Part shown: positions 10,789 to 19,449 of the stretch, in pieces
Numbering within the stretch: position 1 is the stretch's first letter
Layout: the number at the start of each line of letters is the position of its first letter
Origin: Embleya hyalina
GTDB taxonomy: Bacteria; Actinomycetota; Actinomycetes; Streptomycetales; Streptomycetaceae
Length of the DNA: 64,000 bases
Assembly: GCF_003967355.1 (NCBI RefSeq)
Contig: NZ_BIFH01000016.1
Location: forward strand, 186,001 to 250,000
Direction: 5' to 3'
The notes under the pieces: generated by a model
Told to the model about the DNA's origin: nothing
The model's database searches: none
The model's input: the letters and a program-made list of their open reading frames with translations, nothing else
Program-made: the position numbers and the translations under genes

Positions 10789-11313
10789 GTGCTGGATTTT
10801 GAAGCTGAAGTGCGGCGGCTGCTCGGTCTCGGAGATGCAGGTCCGGAGGACCCTGCCTGGGGCCGTCTGGAGGCGGTGCTGGGCATCGCGTTCCCCGACG
10901 ACTACAAGCGGTTCGTCGACTCGGTGCGACCGTGCCGGGTGAACGGCAAGCTGTACATCCTCCAGCCTGGGGTACGGCGGTGGGGACTCGACGCCTGGGT
11001 CATCGCGACCACCGAGGCTTTCAAGAACGCCGACTGGGCCGATCTTCCGGAACCGATCGCCGCAGGCCCGACCGGTCTGATCCCCTGCCTGTCGAGCGAC
11101 GAGGGGCACGTGGTGTTCGTCCGGCAGGACTCATCCGAGGTCGTGGTGCACGTCGGCGACGGCGATTGCCCGGCTTACGTCATGGGCTTCTCCGAGTGGA
11201 TGTACCGCTTCCTGACGAGCGAGGACATGCTGGGCGAGAACACCGCATACGACTATTCCTACGACGTGGCCGCCGGCTTCCCGGGATCACCGTCCATCGA
11301 GAAGCTTCCGTAG
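10789..11313 (+). CDS. SUKH (SMI1/KNR4) family protein
   Basis: This ~174-aa protein has the SUKH superfamily pattern: an early VLDFEAEVRRLLGL helix, the WGRLEAVLGIAFPDDYKRFVDS signature (a Pro-Asp-aromatic after a hydrophobic helix, then Y..F), a LPEPIAAGPTGLIPCLSSDEG strand region, VVVHVGDGDCPAYVMGFSEWMYRFL, and a Pro-rich tail. SUKH proteins mostly act as immunity proteins against polymorphic or contact-dependent toxins, or as cytosolic adaptors. No toxin gene sits next to it here, so it may be an orphan immunity gene. The start is GTG 10786 or 10789, both after a GAGG. It lies inside the insertion that splits the M23 gene. Confidence 0.8.
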   Translation: MLDFEAEVRRLLGLGDAGPEDPAWGRLEAVLGIAFPDDYKRFVDSVRPCRVNGKLYILQPGVRRWGLDAWVIATTEAFKNADWADLPEPIAAGPTGLIPCLSSDEGHVVFVRQDSSEVVVHVGDGDCPAYVMGFSEWMYRFLTSEDMLGENTAYDYSYDVAAGFPGSPSIEKLP

Positions 11314-11346
11314 CTGACGCCTGGTGAAGCGGGTGACTGATCATGG

Positions 11347-12984
11347 TTACGGCGGTTCAGTAAGCACGAGGGTCCGCAACAATTCGAACGACGCTCTCCC
11401 GTATGACCTGCGTTTGATCACCTTGATGCGCGTGACCTGCCCCTCCACGGCACCAGAACTCCATTGCAGCGTCGGGCCGTTGACGGCAGCATCCCAGTCG
11501 TTCTGCAGAGTGGCGGCAAAGCCCTGGATCGGTGGTGGCCCTGCGTCGAGCGCCCGGGTCATCCACCGGGGTGGGTCCTGGCCGCGGCGTTCTCGGGTGA
11601 GTCCGCTGAATTCGTGGGCGAGATCGCAGGCGGCGGCCAAATCAGGGCAGGCGTTGAGGATGCGGTCGAGGTGGTCGCGTTGCGCGCTGGTGAGCGCGTT
11701 CGGGTGGCGCATGATCCAGGTCGTGAGCCGCCGAGGGCTGGGGATGACATGCCTGGGCTCGACGGGGGCGTGCCGTCGCGCAGGGTCGCGATGTACCTGG
11801 TGACCATGACGCGACTGCCTCGGTAGTCGCGTTCGCGGATCTCGCGGAACAAGGCCGTGGCGTTGGTCGCGCCGGCACGGAAGCGGGCCTGCAGGTACGG
11901 CTTGAACCGGTTGATGTGCCCCGTTCGGGCGGCGCTCGCGAGCCGAGGCGAGGATCTCGTCGAGGTCGGTGTTCAAGTAGCGGCGGACGGTCTTGCGGTC
12001 TCGTCCGAGCCGGTCGGCGATCGCGCTGATCGTCCAGCCACACTTCCGCAGCTGGTGTACGTCAGCGTGCCATTGACGGACCCGGGCGAGGATCTGGCTG
12101 TCGGGCGGGTCGCCCGGCTCCGGTGGGCTGATCAACGCGGCCAGTTCTGCGGAGGTCGATGGCGCAGGGCGTTCGGCCGCGTCGTCGAGGTCGGTGTCCT
12201 TGCGCAGACGGGCGCGGTGGGCGTGGGCGGTCCGTTCGACGGCTCGGGCGAGTGAGTGGAGCAGGTGCCGGCGGTCCGCGACCTGGACCGCGTCGGGCAG
12301 CGCGCGGTTGGTGGCCTGGCTGAACGTGCTGCAGCGGTCCCGGCAGACGACCTCGATGCCAGGATGCTCGGCGAGCCACGCGGCAACCGTGTCCGTGGTG
12401 CGGTCGGGCAGCAGGTCGATCGGCTTACGGGTCTCTACGTCGATGAGCACGGTTCCGTAGGTCATGCCCTTTCGGAACGCGAACTCGTCGATGCCCAGCA
12501 CCCGTACGCCATTGGTGGGCGGATCGGGGAGTGCGCGGACTTCGCGCAGGATCTGGCTCCGACTCGCCCGCACGGGCAGGTGGGCGGCCAGCCGCTCGCC
12601 GGCTCGGCCACCGACTGCAAGGCCGATCGCCTGCACAAGGCGGGACACCGCCTGCGTCCGCCGCCGGTACCGCGAGGTCAAGTGCTCGACCTGTTCGGCG
12701 ACCGTGCGGCGTAGGCAGCGGTCGTTGTCGCAGAAGAACCGACGTACCCGAAGCCGAAGCACGACCCGGCGGCCGCCGATCGGCCGGTCCGCCAGGCGGC
12801 GGCGGTAGGCGCCGTGCACGCGCGCTGTATCGGATCCGCAGTCCGGGCAGGTCGCGAAGGGTTTCCGACTGTGGACATCGATCCACAACACTTCTTCGAC
12901 GACCCCGACGGCGTCGACCGTCAGGTCCTCGACGTCGGGCCACACCAAGTCCCAGAACTGCTGTTCGTCCCCCGCGAACAGCAC
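11347..12984 (-). mobile_element. ISL3-family transposase, with compensating frameshifts
   Basis: This 545-codon reading frame has the ISL3 layout: an N-terminal zinc-binding CPDCGSDTARVHGAYRR with a second Cys pair (FFCDNDRC), an HTH/linker, the catalytic segment NGVRVLGIDEFAFRKGMTYG, IEVVCRDRCSTFSQATNRALP (DDE Asp), QVADRRHLLHSLARAVE, a second HTH (WTISAIADRLGRDRKTVRRYL) and the C-terminal WSSGAVEGQVTRIKVIKRRSYGRA with the catalytic Glu. Between about 11800 and 11960 the frame gives unrelated Arg/Pro-rich sequence, while another frame gives the family sequence (FREIRERDYRGSRVMVTRYIA). Two opposite frameshifts therefore replace about 50 residues, so activity is doubtful. Clear terminal inverted repeats were not found. 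Confidence 0.85.
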
Positions 12985-13051
12985 GCTGGACGGCCCGCGC
13001 CATCCGCTCGGACGGATGATCGAAAGTGACCGTCACGAAATAGAGGCCACA

Positions 13052-13210
13052 GCCAACTCCAGCGAGCCGCACGTGTACTTCCAGCCGATGGACGCGGCCG
13101 ATCCGGACGTGGCGCGCGGGATCCCGTTCACGTGGCGCGGGCTCGGCGTGCCGGCGAACGGCGAACTCTTCGCCGTACCGGAGCCCGTCGGCCGAGCGAA
13201 CACCCCGTGA
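13052..13210 (+). pseudogene. M23 peptidase, 3' part (interrupted)
   Basis: The frame reads NSSEPHVYFQPMDAADP, then ARGIPFTWRGLGVPANGE and FAVPEPVG, which is the C-terminal end of the M23 peptidase whose 5' part lies at 10130-10660. The family HxH zinc motif (usually EPHLHFQ) is here EPHVYF, so the second His has become Tyr, a further sign of decay or a catalytically dead relative. The ORF begins in the flank of the ISL3 element, so no proper start exists. Confidence 0.6.
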
Positions 13211-13277
13211 TCCGGGCCCGAAACGCGACGACCGATTGCCGCCGGCATCACTCCGCGCCGGACTTCACGATGAACCC

Positions 13278-13757
13278 GTGACCACCGAGAACACACACCC
13301 CGCCCCATTCCCCGCGCCCCGGCCCGCCGCCGCCGACGACGCCGACGCACTCGCCGTCCTCCGGCGGTTCTTCGCCGCGGAGGCCGAGTACGTCGCCGCC
13401 GGCGGCCGGGGCAAGGCGAGCTTCGCCGACCTCGCCGCGTGCCTCGACCCGGACGTCGTCATGTACCAGTCGCCCGGCCTCCCCTACGGCGGTCCCCGCT
13501 ACGGCCCGGAGGGCATCGAGGACTTCATGGCCGCCATGGGCGAGGCCTGGCAGGACATGGAATTCCTCGAACAACGCTTCGCCGTAGACGGCGAGCGGGT
13601 CGCCATCCTCAACCACGGCCTGCTCACCGCCCGAGCCACCGGCCGCGTCCTCGACACGTGGGTGATGCAGATGATCACCATCCGAAACGGGCTGATCACC
13701 GAGATCCGGCCGTTCTACTGGGACACAAAGGCGGTCGACGCGGCCCTGTTCCCGTAG
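13278..13757 (+). CDS. SnoaL-like / NTF2-fold protein
   Basis: This ~159-aa protein has a Pro/Ala-rich N-terminus and then an NTF2-fold domain: ALAVLRRFFAAEAEYVA, FADLAACLDPDVVMYQSPGLPYGG, GPEGIEDFMAAMGEAWQDMEF, ERVAILNHGLLTARATGRVLD and WVMQMITIRNGLITEIRPFYWDT. The last strand with WD/PFYWD is typical of the nuclear transport factor 2 family of ketosteroid-isomerase-like enzymes and ligand binders. Substrate unknown. The GTG at 13278 is chosen because the preceding residues in the longer frame are Arg-rich and unlike the family. Strong GC3 bias supports expression. Confidence 0.8.
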   Translation: MTTENTHPAPFPAPRPAAADDADALAVLRRFFAAEAEYVAAGGRGKASFADLAACLDPDVVMYQSPGLPYGGPRYGPEGIEDFMAAMGEAWQDMEFLEQRFAVDGERVAILNHGLLTARATGRVLDTWVMQMITIRNGLITEIRPFYWDTKAVDAALFP

Positions 13758-13918
13758 ATTTCCCGCGCCCTCGGCGAGACGGTCCGGTAGCTTGCCGCGT
13801 ATGGGGACGACCGGCGGCGGATGGCGGCGGGGCCCGGGGCGGGATCGGGGCACCGGCGCGCACGGGTTTCGTTGGGTACGCCAGGTGGAGGACCTGGCGG
13901 TGCACCGACGGAGTTCCC

Positions 13919-14320
13919 ATGTCCCGCACCGCACATCACCCGATCCCGCGTCGCCTCGAACGGGGGCGCGGATCGGATTGTTCTTCCGGAGGACCGTGGC
14001 GATCCGTCCGGTGCTTCGACCTGCGCTACAGCGGCCGAGTCTTGGCGGAGGCGGCTCGTGAGGGACGTCGTCCGCGTCCGCGGCGGATCGTCCGGCGGGT
14101 CGATGTGTACGCCTGGGGGCGGTACCTCGCGTCCGATCGGGAAGTCGGCACTGCGGCCGCCCTGGCCGAGGGGCGGGAGCGGACGCGACTGCGGGCGGGG
14201 GTCGTTCCGGTGCGGGCCATGGTCAATGGTTCGGCGGCCGGCGGCCTCGACGTGACAGCGGCGGAGTGGGTGGATCTTCCGCCCGCGCGGCATCGGCGGA
14301 ACGGGCTCTATCAGGTCTGA
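13919..14320 (+). CDS. Uncertain small basic ORF
   Basis: The frame beginning MSRTAHHPIPRRLERGRG contains a protein-like stretch (RRVDVYAWGRYLASDREVG, then AALAEGRERTRLRAG and AAEWVDLPPARHRRNGLYQV). The rest is Arg-rich and no family is recognisable. It lies downstream of the SnoaL-like gene and convergent with the DUF3291 gene. It may be a real small protein or GC-driven noise. Confidence 0.3.
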   Translation: MSRTAHHPIPRRLERGRGSDCSSGGPWRSVRCFDLRYSGRVLAEAAREGRRPRPRRIVRRVDVYAWGRYLASDREVGTAAALAEGRERTRLRAGVVPVRAMVNGSAAGGLDVTAAEWVDLPPARHRRNGLYQV

Positions 14321-14493
14321 CGCGAGATCGGGCGCCCGAATCGCCTCGGCGTTCGTGTGGGACGAATCGCCCTGGAGCCCGGGTGAGTCGGCGTGCGGGG
14401 CGGCCGATGACCCCGGTGATGGCGCGAGTCTCGGGCGGCAGGCGAGCGACGGGGTTGCGGTGGCGGCGAGGGCGGCCGTGTTCGCGCGCGTGG

Positions 14494-14985
14494 TCAGGCG
14501 ACCTCCGCCGCCCGCTCCTCGGTGTCCGTCGTCGGTGCGGGGAAGCGGTTGCGGAAGGTGAAGGCGTACGGGGTGGGGCCGTGTTCGCGCAGGTGGTCCA
14601 GGCGCTCTTTGCCCTCGGCGACGGTCGGGACGGTTCCCGCCGGGAGCCACCACACCACCTGGGTGATCTCGGCGAGGTGGTGGAACCAGTCCTGGCGTCG
14701 GCGCAGGTATTCCAGGTGGCCGCTGCGGTAGACGAACTCCCAGAGCAGTTCCGGGGTTTCCCACACCGACATGGTCACGATGGAGTCGGGGTCGTAGGGG
14801 CGGATGTCGGTGGACGAGGGCACGCCCTCGTCCTCGCCCGTCAGGCGCCAGACGAAGCCGGGCGCGTCGTCGGCGAGTTCGTTGACCGGGTCGAGACCGG
14901 CGACGAAGTCGATCATCGTGGGCGTGTCCAGGGGAGCGAGCATTCGCGCGACGTTGAACTGGGCGATGTGGTGTGTCGTCGGCAT
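14494..14985 (-). CDS. DUF3291 family protein
   Basis: This 163-aa protein begins MPTTHHIAQFNVARMLAPLD and contains FVAGLDPVNELADDAPGFVWRL, TMSVWETPELLWEFVYRSGHLEYLRRRQDWF and VVWWLPAGTVPTVAEGKERLDHLREHGPTPYAFTF. These are the conserved blocks of DUF3291, a dimeric alpha/beta-barrel-like (ABM-related) family of unknown function, often near small-molecule enzymes. GAGGTG lies 6 nt before the ATG. Length is normal. It is convergent with the uncertain ORF and stands alone. Confidence 0.85.
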   Translation of the reverse strand: MPTTHHIAQFNVARMLAPLDTPTMIDFVAGLDPVNELADDAPGFVWRLTGEDEGVPSSTDIRPYDPDSIVTMSVWETPELLWEFVYRSGHLEYLRRRQDWFHHLAEITQVVWWLPAGTVPTVAEGKERLDHLREHGPTPYAFTFRNRFPAPTTDTEERAAEVA

Positions 14986-15163
14986 GACATCACCTCACCA
15001 GGTCGCGGAGAATATGTCAATGAGAATTGTTTTTAGAAATCGAGGGCAACGAGGAGGTACATCCCGCGCCGCGGTGGAGCGGTGCCGGGGCGCGTACAGC
15101 CGCGCCGAACGGACCTCGGCCGGCCTCGCTCCGTCGCCGCCGTCGCTTCATCGGTGGCCGCCC

Positions 15164-15862
15164 CTACGGGGCGCGCTCGACGACCACGCAGCAGCGGCCC
15201 GGTACCGAGTCCAGGCGGGCCCGATGGCCGGGTGCGTCGACGCCGTCGAGCAGGCCCTCGAGCAGGGCCAGGTTCATTCCGCACACCAGTGGCGGGAAGT
15301 CCTCGGCCAGTTGGTGGAACGGGCAGTTCCGCAGCAGGATGCGGGACCCCTCCGGGACCGGCTCGTAGCCGCGCGCGGTCAGGGCCGCCAGCACCCGGGC
15401 GGGCTCGTCGGCCTCCTCCGTCGCGGGCACGCCGCCCCCGAGTGCCCGGCCGGCCACCCGCCCGGCGTCGTACGCGGCCGCGTGTACCGCCCGGTCCGCG
15501 CCGGCCCGCTCGATCGCGTCCGCCAGGATCTGGCCGGCCGTGTCGTAGGCGCGCGGAGGCAGCGTCACGCTCGTCTCGACCGGGTTGCGGCGGTACAACT
15601 TCGCCGGCCGTCCCGCGCCGGGGCCGCCCTTGCCGGCGGGCCGGGCGTACTCCGCGGTGAGCAGGTTCGCCTCGACCAGCTTGTCGAGGTGGAAGGCCGC
15701 GAGCGTGCGCTGGATGCCGACCGCGTCCGCCGCGGCCGCCCGGCCGACGGGGCCCTCGGCCGCGACGACGTGGCGATACAACGCCCGGCGCACCGGATCG
15801 ACGAGCACCCCGACCGCGTCGAGCGCGTCGTCACCGGGCGGGGGAGAGGAGAGGTCGGACAC
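15164..15862 (-). CDS. Winged-helix regulator with a C-terminal Cys motif
   Basis: This 232-aa protein begins with an ArsR/MarR-like winged helix: LVDPVRRALYRHVVAAEGPVGRAAAADAVGIQRTLAAFHLDKLVEANLLTAEYA, with a wing ending in AKLYRRNP. A helical linker (YDTAGQILADAIERAG) leads to a C-terminal domain with the pattern C-P-F-H, then VCGMNLALLEGLL, then RCCVVV. Four Cys and one His spaced in this way resemble SufR-type regulators that bind an iron-sulfur cluster, so a redox- or Fe-S-sensing role is a reasonable inference, not shown. The start is GTG 15862: TACACT sits 6 nt upstream, giving a leaderless transcript. No operon partner is visible. Confidence 0.8.
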   Translation of the reverse strand: MSDLSSPPPGDDALDAVGVLVDPVRRALYRHVVAAEGPVGRAAAADAVGIQRTLAAFHLDKLVEANLLTAEYARPAGKGGPGAGRPAKLYRRNPVETSVTLPPRAYDTAGQILADAIERAGADRAVHAAAYDAGRVAGRALGGGVPATEEADEPARVLAALTARGYEPVPEGSRILLRNCPFHQLAEDFPPLVCGMNLALLEGLLDGVDAPGHRARLDSVPGRCCVVVERAP

Positions 15863-16155
15863 AACCGGAGTGTAGGCGAGCCCACCCGAACCCGACCCGT
15901 CCCGGGCACTCCGGGCCGCCTCGCACGGCTCCCGGGCAGCGCTGAACCCCGACGCGTCACCGGGACCGCCGAGCGACTGGACCCGAACGGCCGGCGGACC
16001 CGGCACGCGGATCGGCCCGGCGAGCGAAGACCCGACGCGTTCGCGCCGTCGCCCGGCACCCCGCCGCGGCCGAGGGGCACCACGCGTCCGGCGGCACCGG
16101 CGGCCACGAAAGCCGGCCCGAAGCCCCGCCGCGTCCCGGACCCGTCGGCGCGGGA
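15863..16155. other. Gap between two regulator genes
   Basis: Contains the leaderless promoter of the winged-helix regulator (TACACT just before its GTG). The rest, up to the end of the LysR gene, is GC-rich without a recognisable product. Open frames here are shadows. Confidence 0.4.
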
Positions 16156-17049
16156 TCAGGATCCGGCCGCCGCCAACGTGTCCTCGGCCGCTCGGGTGAA
16201 GGCCCGGGCGAGGGGGGAGAGGGCCGCGGTGCGGTGGATCAGGGCCCAGGTCAACACGGGGGAGTCGTGGATGGGGATGTACGCGATGTCGCCTCGGGGG
16301 AAGTACTTGACCGCGTGCAGCGGCACCGGCGAGATGGCCAGGCCCGCCGCGATCGTGGTCAGCGTCTCGTGCGCCGTCGAGCTGACCGGGCCGCGCGGGA
16401 TCGGCTTGCCGCTGGGTGTCTGCGCCGGGTTGATCGCCTCCGCCCAGTAGGCCGGAACCGAGTCGTCGAAACCGAACACCGGGCCCACCGCCAGGTCTTC
16501 GAGCGAAACCGACTCGCGCCCCGCGAACTCGTGCCGGGCGGACACCGCCAGCACCAGCGGCTCGGTCAACACGATCGGACCCACCGTCAGGTCGGGCTCC
16601 TCCACCGGCAGCCACACCAGTTGCAGATCGACCTCGCCGGCCCGCAACAACCCGAACGGGTTCCCGATGTGCGCCTCGCGGATCCGCACCTCGCAGTCGG
16701 GGTGCCGGGTCCGGAACGTCTCCAGGATCTCCGGGATCTCGGCCAGTGTGGCGTCCATCGTGCCCAGACGCAGCGTGCCGGTCAGGCCGCGTGCCGAGGC
16801 GGCGGCGCGTTCGATCCCGTCCTGGATGCGCTGATAGCCCGCCGCCAGGTCCTCGCGCAACCGGTCTCCGATCGGGGTCAGCGCCACGCGTCTGCTGGTC
16901 CGCTCGAACAGCGGTGCGCCGATCCGACGTTCCTGCTGCTTGATCGCCTGGCTGACCCGTGCCGAGGAGATCAGCAAACGATCCGCGGTGCGGCCGAAGT
17001 GCAACTCCTCGGCCAGCACGAGGAAGATCTCGATGTCCCGCAGCTCCAT
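16156..17049 (-). CDS. LysR-family transcriptional regulator
   Basis: This 297-aa protein has the LysR layout: an N-terminal winged helix (MELRDIEIFLVLAEELHFGRTADRL, then SSARVSQAIKQQERRIGAPLFERTSRRVALTPIG) and an effector domain with GTLRLGTMDATLAEIPEIL and VDLQLVWLPV. It is divergent from an SDR-type oxidoreductase gene (start 17402). In between lies a 20-bp palindrome (17241-17260) containing a T-N11-A box, so control of the SDR gene is likely. The effector is unknown. ATG 17049 gives the classical N-terminus. Confidence 0.9.
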   Translation of the reverse strand: MELRDIEIFLVLAEELHFGRTADRLLISSARVSQAIKQQERRIGAPLFERTSRRVALTPIGDRLREDLAAGYQRIQDGIERAAASARGLTGTLRLGTMDATLAEIPEILETFRTRHPDCEVRIREAHIGNPFGLLRAGEVDLQLVWLPVEEPDLTVGPIVLTEPLVLAVSARHEFAGRESVSLEDLAVGPVFGFDDSVPAYWAEAINPAQTPSGKPIPRGPVSSTAHETLTTIAAGLAISPVPLHAVKYFPRGDIAYIPIHDSPVLTWALIHRTAALSPLARAFTRAAEDTLAAAGS

Positions 17050-17130
17050 ACGCCCCCGCCGTTCGTTGCCATATCGTCGTGCCATATCGCCGTGCCGCGC
17101 TCGCGGCCGTGCCGCGCTCGCGGCCGTGCC

Positions 17131-17190
17131 AAGCGCGGCCACACCAAACCCGGCCGCACCAAGCCCGGCCACACCAAGCCCGGCCGTACC
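17131..17190. repeat. Four 15-bp tandem repeats upstream of the LysR gene
   Basis: Units of the form AAGCCCGGCCACACC with small changes repeat four times. Before them CGCGCTCGCGGCCGTGC repeats twice (about 17097-17130). They lie between the LysR start and the palindrome at 17241 and could be a slippage product or binding array. Confidence 0.6.
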
Positions 17191-17240
17191 GCCCTGCCCC
17201 GTCGTCGTCGAGCCGACCGATCCGCCGCGATGCCCCGCGT

Positions 17241-17260
17241 CGTTAACCCGAGGGTTAACG
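17241..17260. promoter_or_regulatory. 20-bp palindrome, probable LysR operator
   Basis: CGTTAACCC-GA-GGGTTAACG is perfectly symmetric with 9-bp arms and contains the T-N11-A spacing typical of LysR binding sites. It lies between the divergent LysR and SDR genes, 142 bp before the SDR start. Confidence 0.65.
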
Positions 17261-17401
17261 CTCATTGCCGGCATCGCCGTTGTTCCGCCCCTCGCCTCGG
17301 CACGATCGTAGACACACGCCGGTCCGCCCGGTCGACTCCACCCGACTCGGCCCGCGGCAACCCGCGCCACGTACGACGGCTCGACGGAATCGGGGAGTGC
17401 C

Positions 17402-18232
17402 ATGTCCAAAACCGCCATCGTCACCGGGGGGAACGGGCGACTCGGCCTGGCCGTGCTGCGCGGGTTGTGCCGCCGACTCGCCGCCGACGACGTCGTCTAC
17501 CTCACCGCCCGCGACCCCGAACGCGGACGGGCCGCCGTCGACCGGCTGCGCCGCGAGGGGTTCGCGCCGCGCCTGGCCGCGCTCGACCTGTGCGATCCGG
17601 CCGGCGCGGAGGCGTTGGCCGACACCGTCGCCGCCCGGCACGGCGGCGTGGACATCCTGATCGGCGGCGCCGGCGCCCGGATCGACCTCGCCACCCGCAA
17701 CCAGGACCAGGTCGGGGCGTACGTCGACACCAACAACCACGGCACCCGCAGGCTGATCGAGGCGTTCGCGCCGCGACTGCGCGACGGGGCCCGGTTCGTG
17801 TGCGTGGTCGGCGACCTCGGCGGTCTGCGGCACCTGCCCCATCGGCTGCGCGCGCGCTTCGACGTGGACCGGGTGAGCCTGGCCGACCTGTCGGAGGTGA
17901 TGGACGACTACGTACGGGCCGTGCGAGAGGGGCGGTCGGCGGCCGAGGGGTGGCCGGCGTGGATCGGCGTCCCGTCCGCGATCGGCACGGTGGCCGCGGT
18001 GAAGGTGCTGGCCCGGGAGTTGGCCGCGGACCCGGCTCGGCGCGACATCGTGGTCAACGTCGCGTGCGTGGGCCGCCCGGATCCGGCCGCGCCGGGCGAC
18101 GCGGCCGCGCGGGAGGAGGCGCTCGAACGGGCCGCCGCCGACGTGGTGTGGCTGGCCACCCTCCCGGCCGGCACCCGTACACCGCACGCCGAACTGGTCC
18201 GGGAGCGCACCGCGTTGCCCTTCCGGGCCTGA
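17402..18232 (+). CDS. SDR-type NAD(P)-dependent oxidoreductase
   Basis: This 276-aa protein begins MSKTAIVTGGNGRLGLAVL, whose TGGNGRLG is the SDR cofactor-binding Gly motif, with VVYLTARDPERGRAAVDRL as the acidic/basic second strand selecting NADP. The following LDLCDPAGAEALADTV and GGVDILIGGAGA are the SDR Asp and NAG-like motifs. The usual Y-x-x-x-K is not obvious: after FVCVVGDLGGLRHLPHRL there is a DYVRAV segment, so the protein resembles the carbonyl-reductase branch of SDRs with an insertion or is catalytically altered. It is divergent from the LysR gene and probably its target. Confidence 0.75.
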   Translation: MSKTAIVTGGNGRLGLAVLRGLCRRLAADDVVYLTARDPERGRAAVDRLRREGFAPRLAALDLCDPAGAEALADTVAARHGGVDILIGGAGARIDLATRNQDQVGAYVDTNNHGTRRLIEAFAPRLRDGARFVCVVGDLGGLRHLPHRLRARFDVDRVSLADLSEVMDDYVRAVREGRSAAEGWPAWIGVPSAIGTVAAVKVLARELAADPARRDIVVNVACVGRPDPAAPGDAAAREEALERAAADVVWLATLPAGTRTPHAELVRERTALPFRA

Positions 18233-18420
18233 CCGCGCGGCGCACCGAGGGCCGGATGTCGGGGGTGGCGGGCGCCACCGGATCCGACGGAGCTATCACC
18301 CACTGGCATCATCCGCGCTCGTCGTCACCGGGGACAGACTCGCCCTGACCGGAGTTCCCCCGGCGAGTCACCGGCGTCCCACCGGCGACCGCCGATTCCC
18401 GGCATGAATGGAGTCCCCCA

Positions 18421-19131
18421 ATGAATCGACCCGTTCGATCGCGTCACCCGCGCCACGTCTCCCGCCGCAGGACGGTGTTCTCGGCCGCGCTCGGCCTCGG
18501 CCTGGCCGCCGCACTGACCGCGGTACCCGCCTCCGCCTCCGCGTCCCCGTCCCACCACCGGCCCGTGCCCAGCCACCACAGCGCCTCCGCGTACGTCGGC
18601 TCGGCCGCCGACCAGGCCGGCAACAAGGCGTTCTTCGACGCGGTGATGAGGTCCGTCAAGGCCAAGCAGGCCGCCAACCCGGGTCTGCTGAGCGTCACCA
18701 TCACCTACGACGCCAGCCAGGCGCCGTCGTTCGCGTCCGAGATAGCGCAGAGCGCGCAGATCTGGAACAGCGCGGTGAGCAACGTCCAGTTGAGCGAGGG
18801 CGGTGGCGGCGGTGCCGACTTCGCCTACTACGAGGGCAGCGACCCGCAGGGCTCCTACGCCGACACGGACGGCCACGGGCACGGATACATCTTCCTCGAC
18901 TACCAACAGAACCAGGAGTACTACTCGGTCCGCGTCGCCGCGCACGAGACCGGTCACGTGCTCGGCCTGCCGGACAACTACTCCGGTCCGTGCAGCGAAC
19001 TGATGTCCGGCGGCGGCCCCGGCCCGTCCTGCACGAACACGCAGCCGGACGAGCAGGAGCGCAGCGACGTGGAATACCTGTGGGAGAACGGCCTGGCCGC
19101 GAACTCCTCCGTCTTCAAGAAGGTGCACTGA
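18421..19131 (+). CDS. snpA: Snapalysin (M7 secreted zinc metalloprotease)
   Basis: This 236-aa protein has a typical Sec signal peptide (R-rich start, [23 protein letters not shown] at about residues 19-41), a short His-rich propeptide and the M7 catalytic domain with [26 protein letters not shown] and the zinc motif [11 protein letters not shown] (H175, E176, H179, D185). Snapalysin is a small neutral protease of Streptomyces that acts outside the cell. The length fits the family. In many Streptomyces a LysR gene lies divergently next to snpA; here the upstream gene is the SDR on the same strand, and the LysR gene two genes away is not adjacent. Convergent with phospholipase C; a long hairpin separates them. 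Confidence 0.92.
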   Translation: MNRPVRSRHPRHVSRRRTVFSAALGLGLAAALTAVPASASASPSHHRPVPSHHSASAYVGSAADQAGNKAFFDAVMRSVKAKQAANPGLLSVTITYDASQAPSFASEIAQSAQIWNSAVSNVQLSEGGGGGADFAYYEGSDPQGSYADTDGHGHGYIFLDYQQNQEYYSVRVAAHETGHVLGLPDNYSGPCSELMSGGGPGPSCTNTQPDEQERSDVEYLWENGLAANSSVFKKVH

Positions 19132-19227
19132 CGTTCGAGAAGTTCGCTGATCATCCGAGAGGATCCATCGACCGCTAGCCGACCCTGATCCACCCCCGGC
19201 TCCGGCTCCGACTTCGAGCTTCGCTCC

Positions 19228-19275
19228 CGACCTCGGCCTCGACGACCCACCGATGGGTCGTGGCGACCGAGGTCG
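19228..19275. terminator. Two-part hairpin between convergent genes
   Basis: Outer arms CGACCTCGG (19228-19236) and CCGAGGTCG (19267-19275) pair perfectly, and inner arms CGACCCA and TGGGTCG (19243-19249 and 19254-19260) also pair. It lies between the stop codons of snpA and the phospholipase C gene and could terminate both. Confidence 0.7.
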
Positions 19276-19449
19276 GCTCGTGTTCGGCCCCCGCGCCCGC
19301 ACCCCCTCGTACGTCCCGGCGCGGGGAAGTGCGCCGGGGCGTACGGGGTCGTGCGGGCGCGGCAGCTTGCCCGGCGTGGCCGGTGGGCCGCCCGGAGACG
19401 CCGCGCCGGCCTCCGGGCGACCCACGTCGCGAGTCGGGTCGGTCGCGGG

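Noticed and set aside
11323..13040. Terminal inverted repeats of the ISL3 element
   Set aside because: Only a weak GTGAC-type match was seen between both flanks, too short and imperfect to define the ends.
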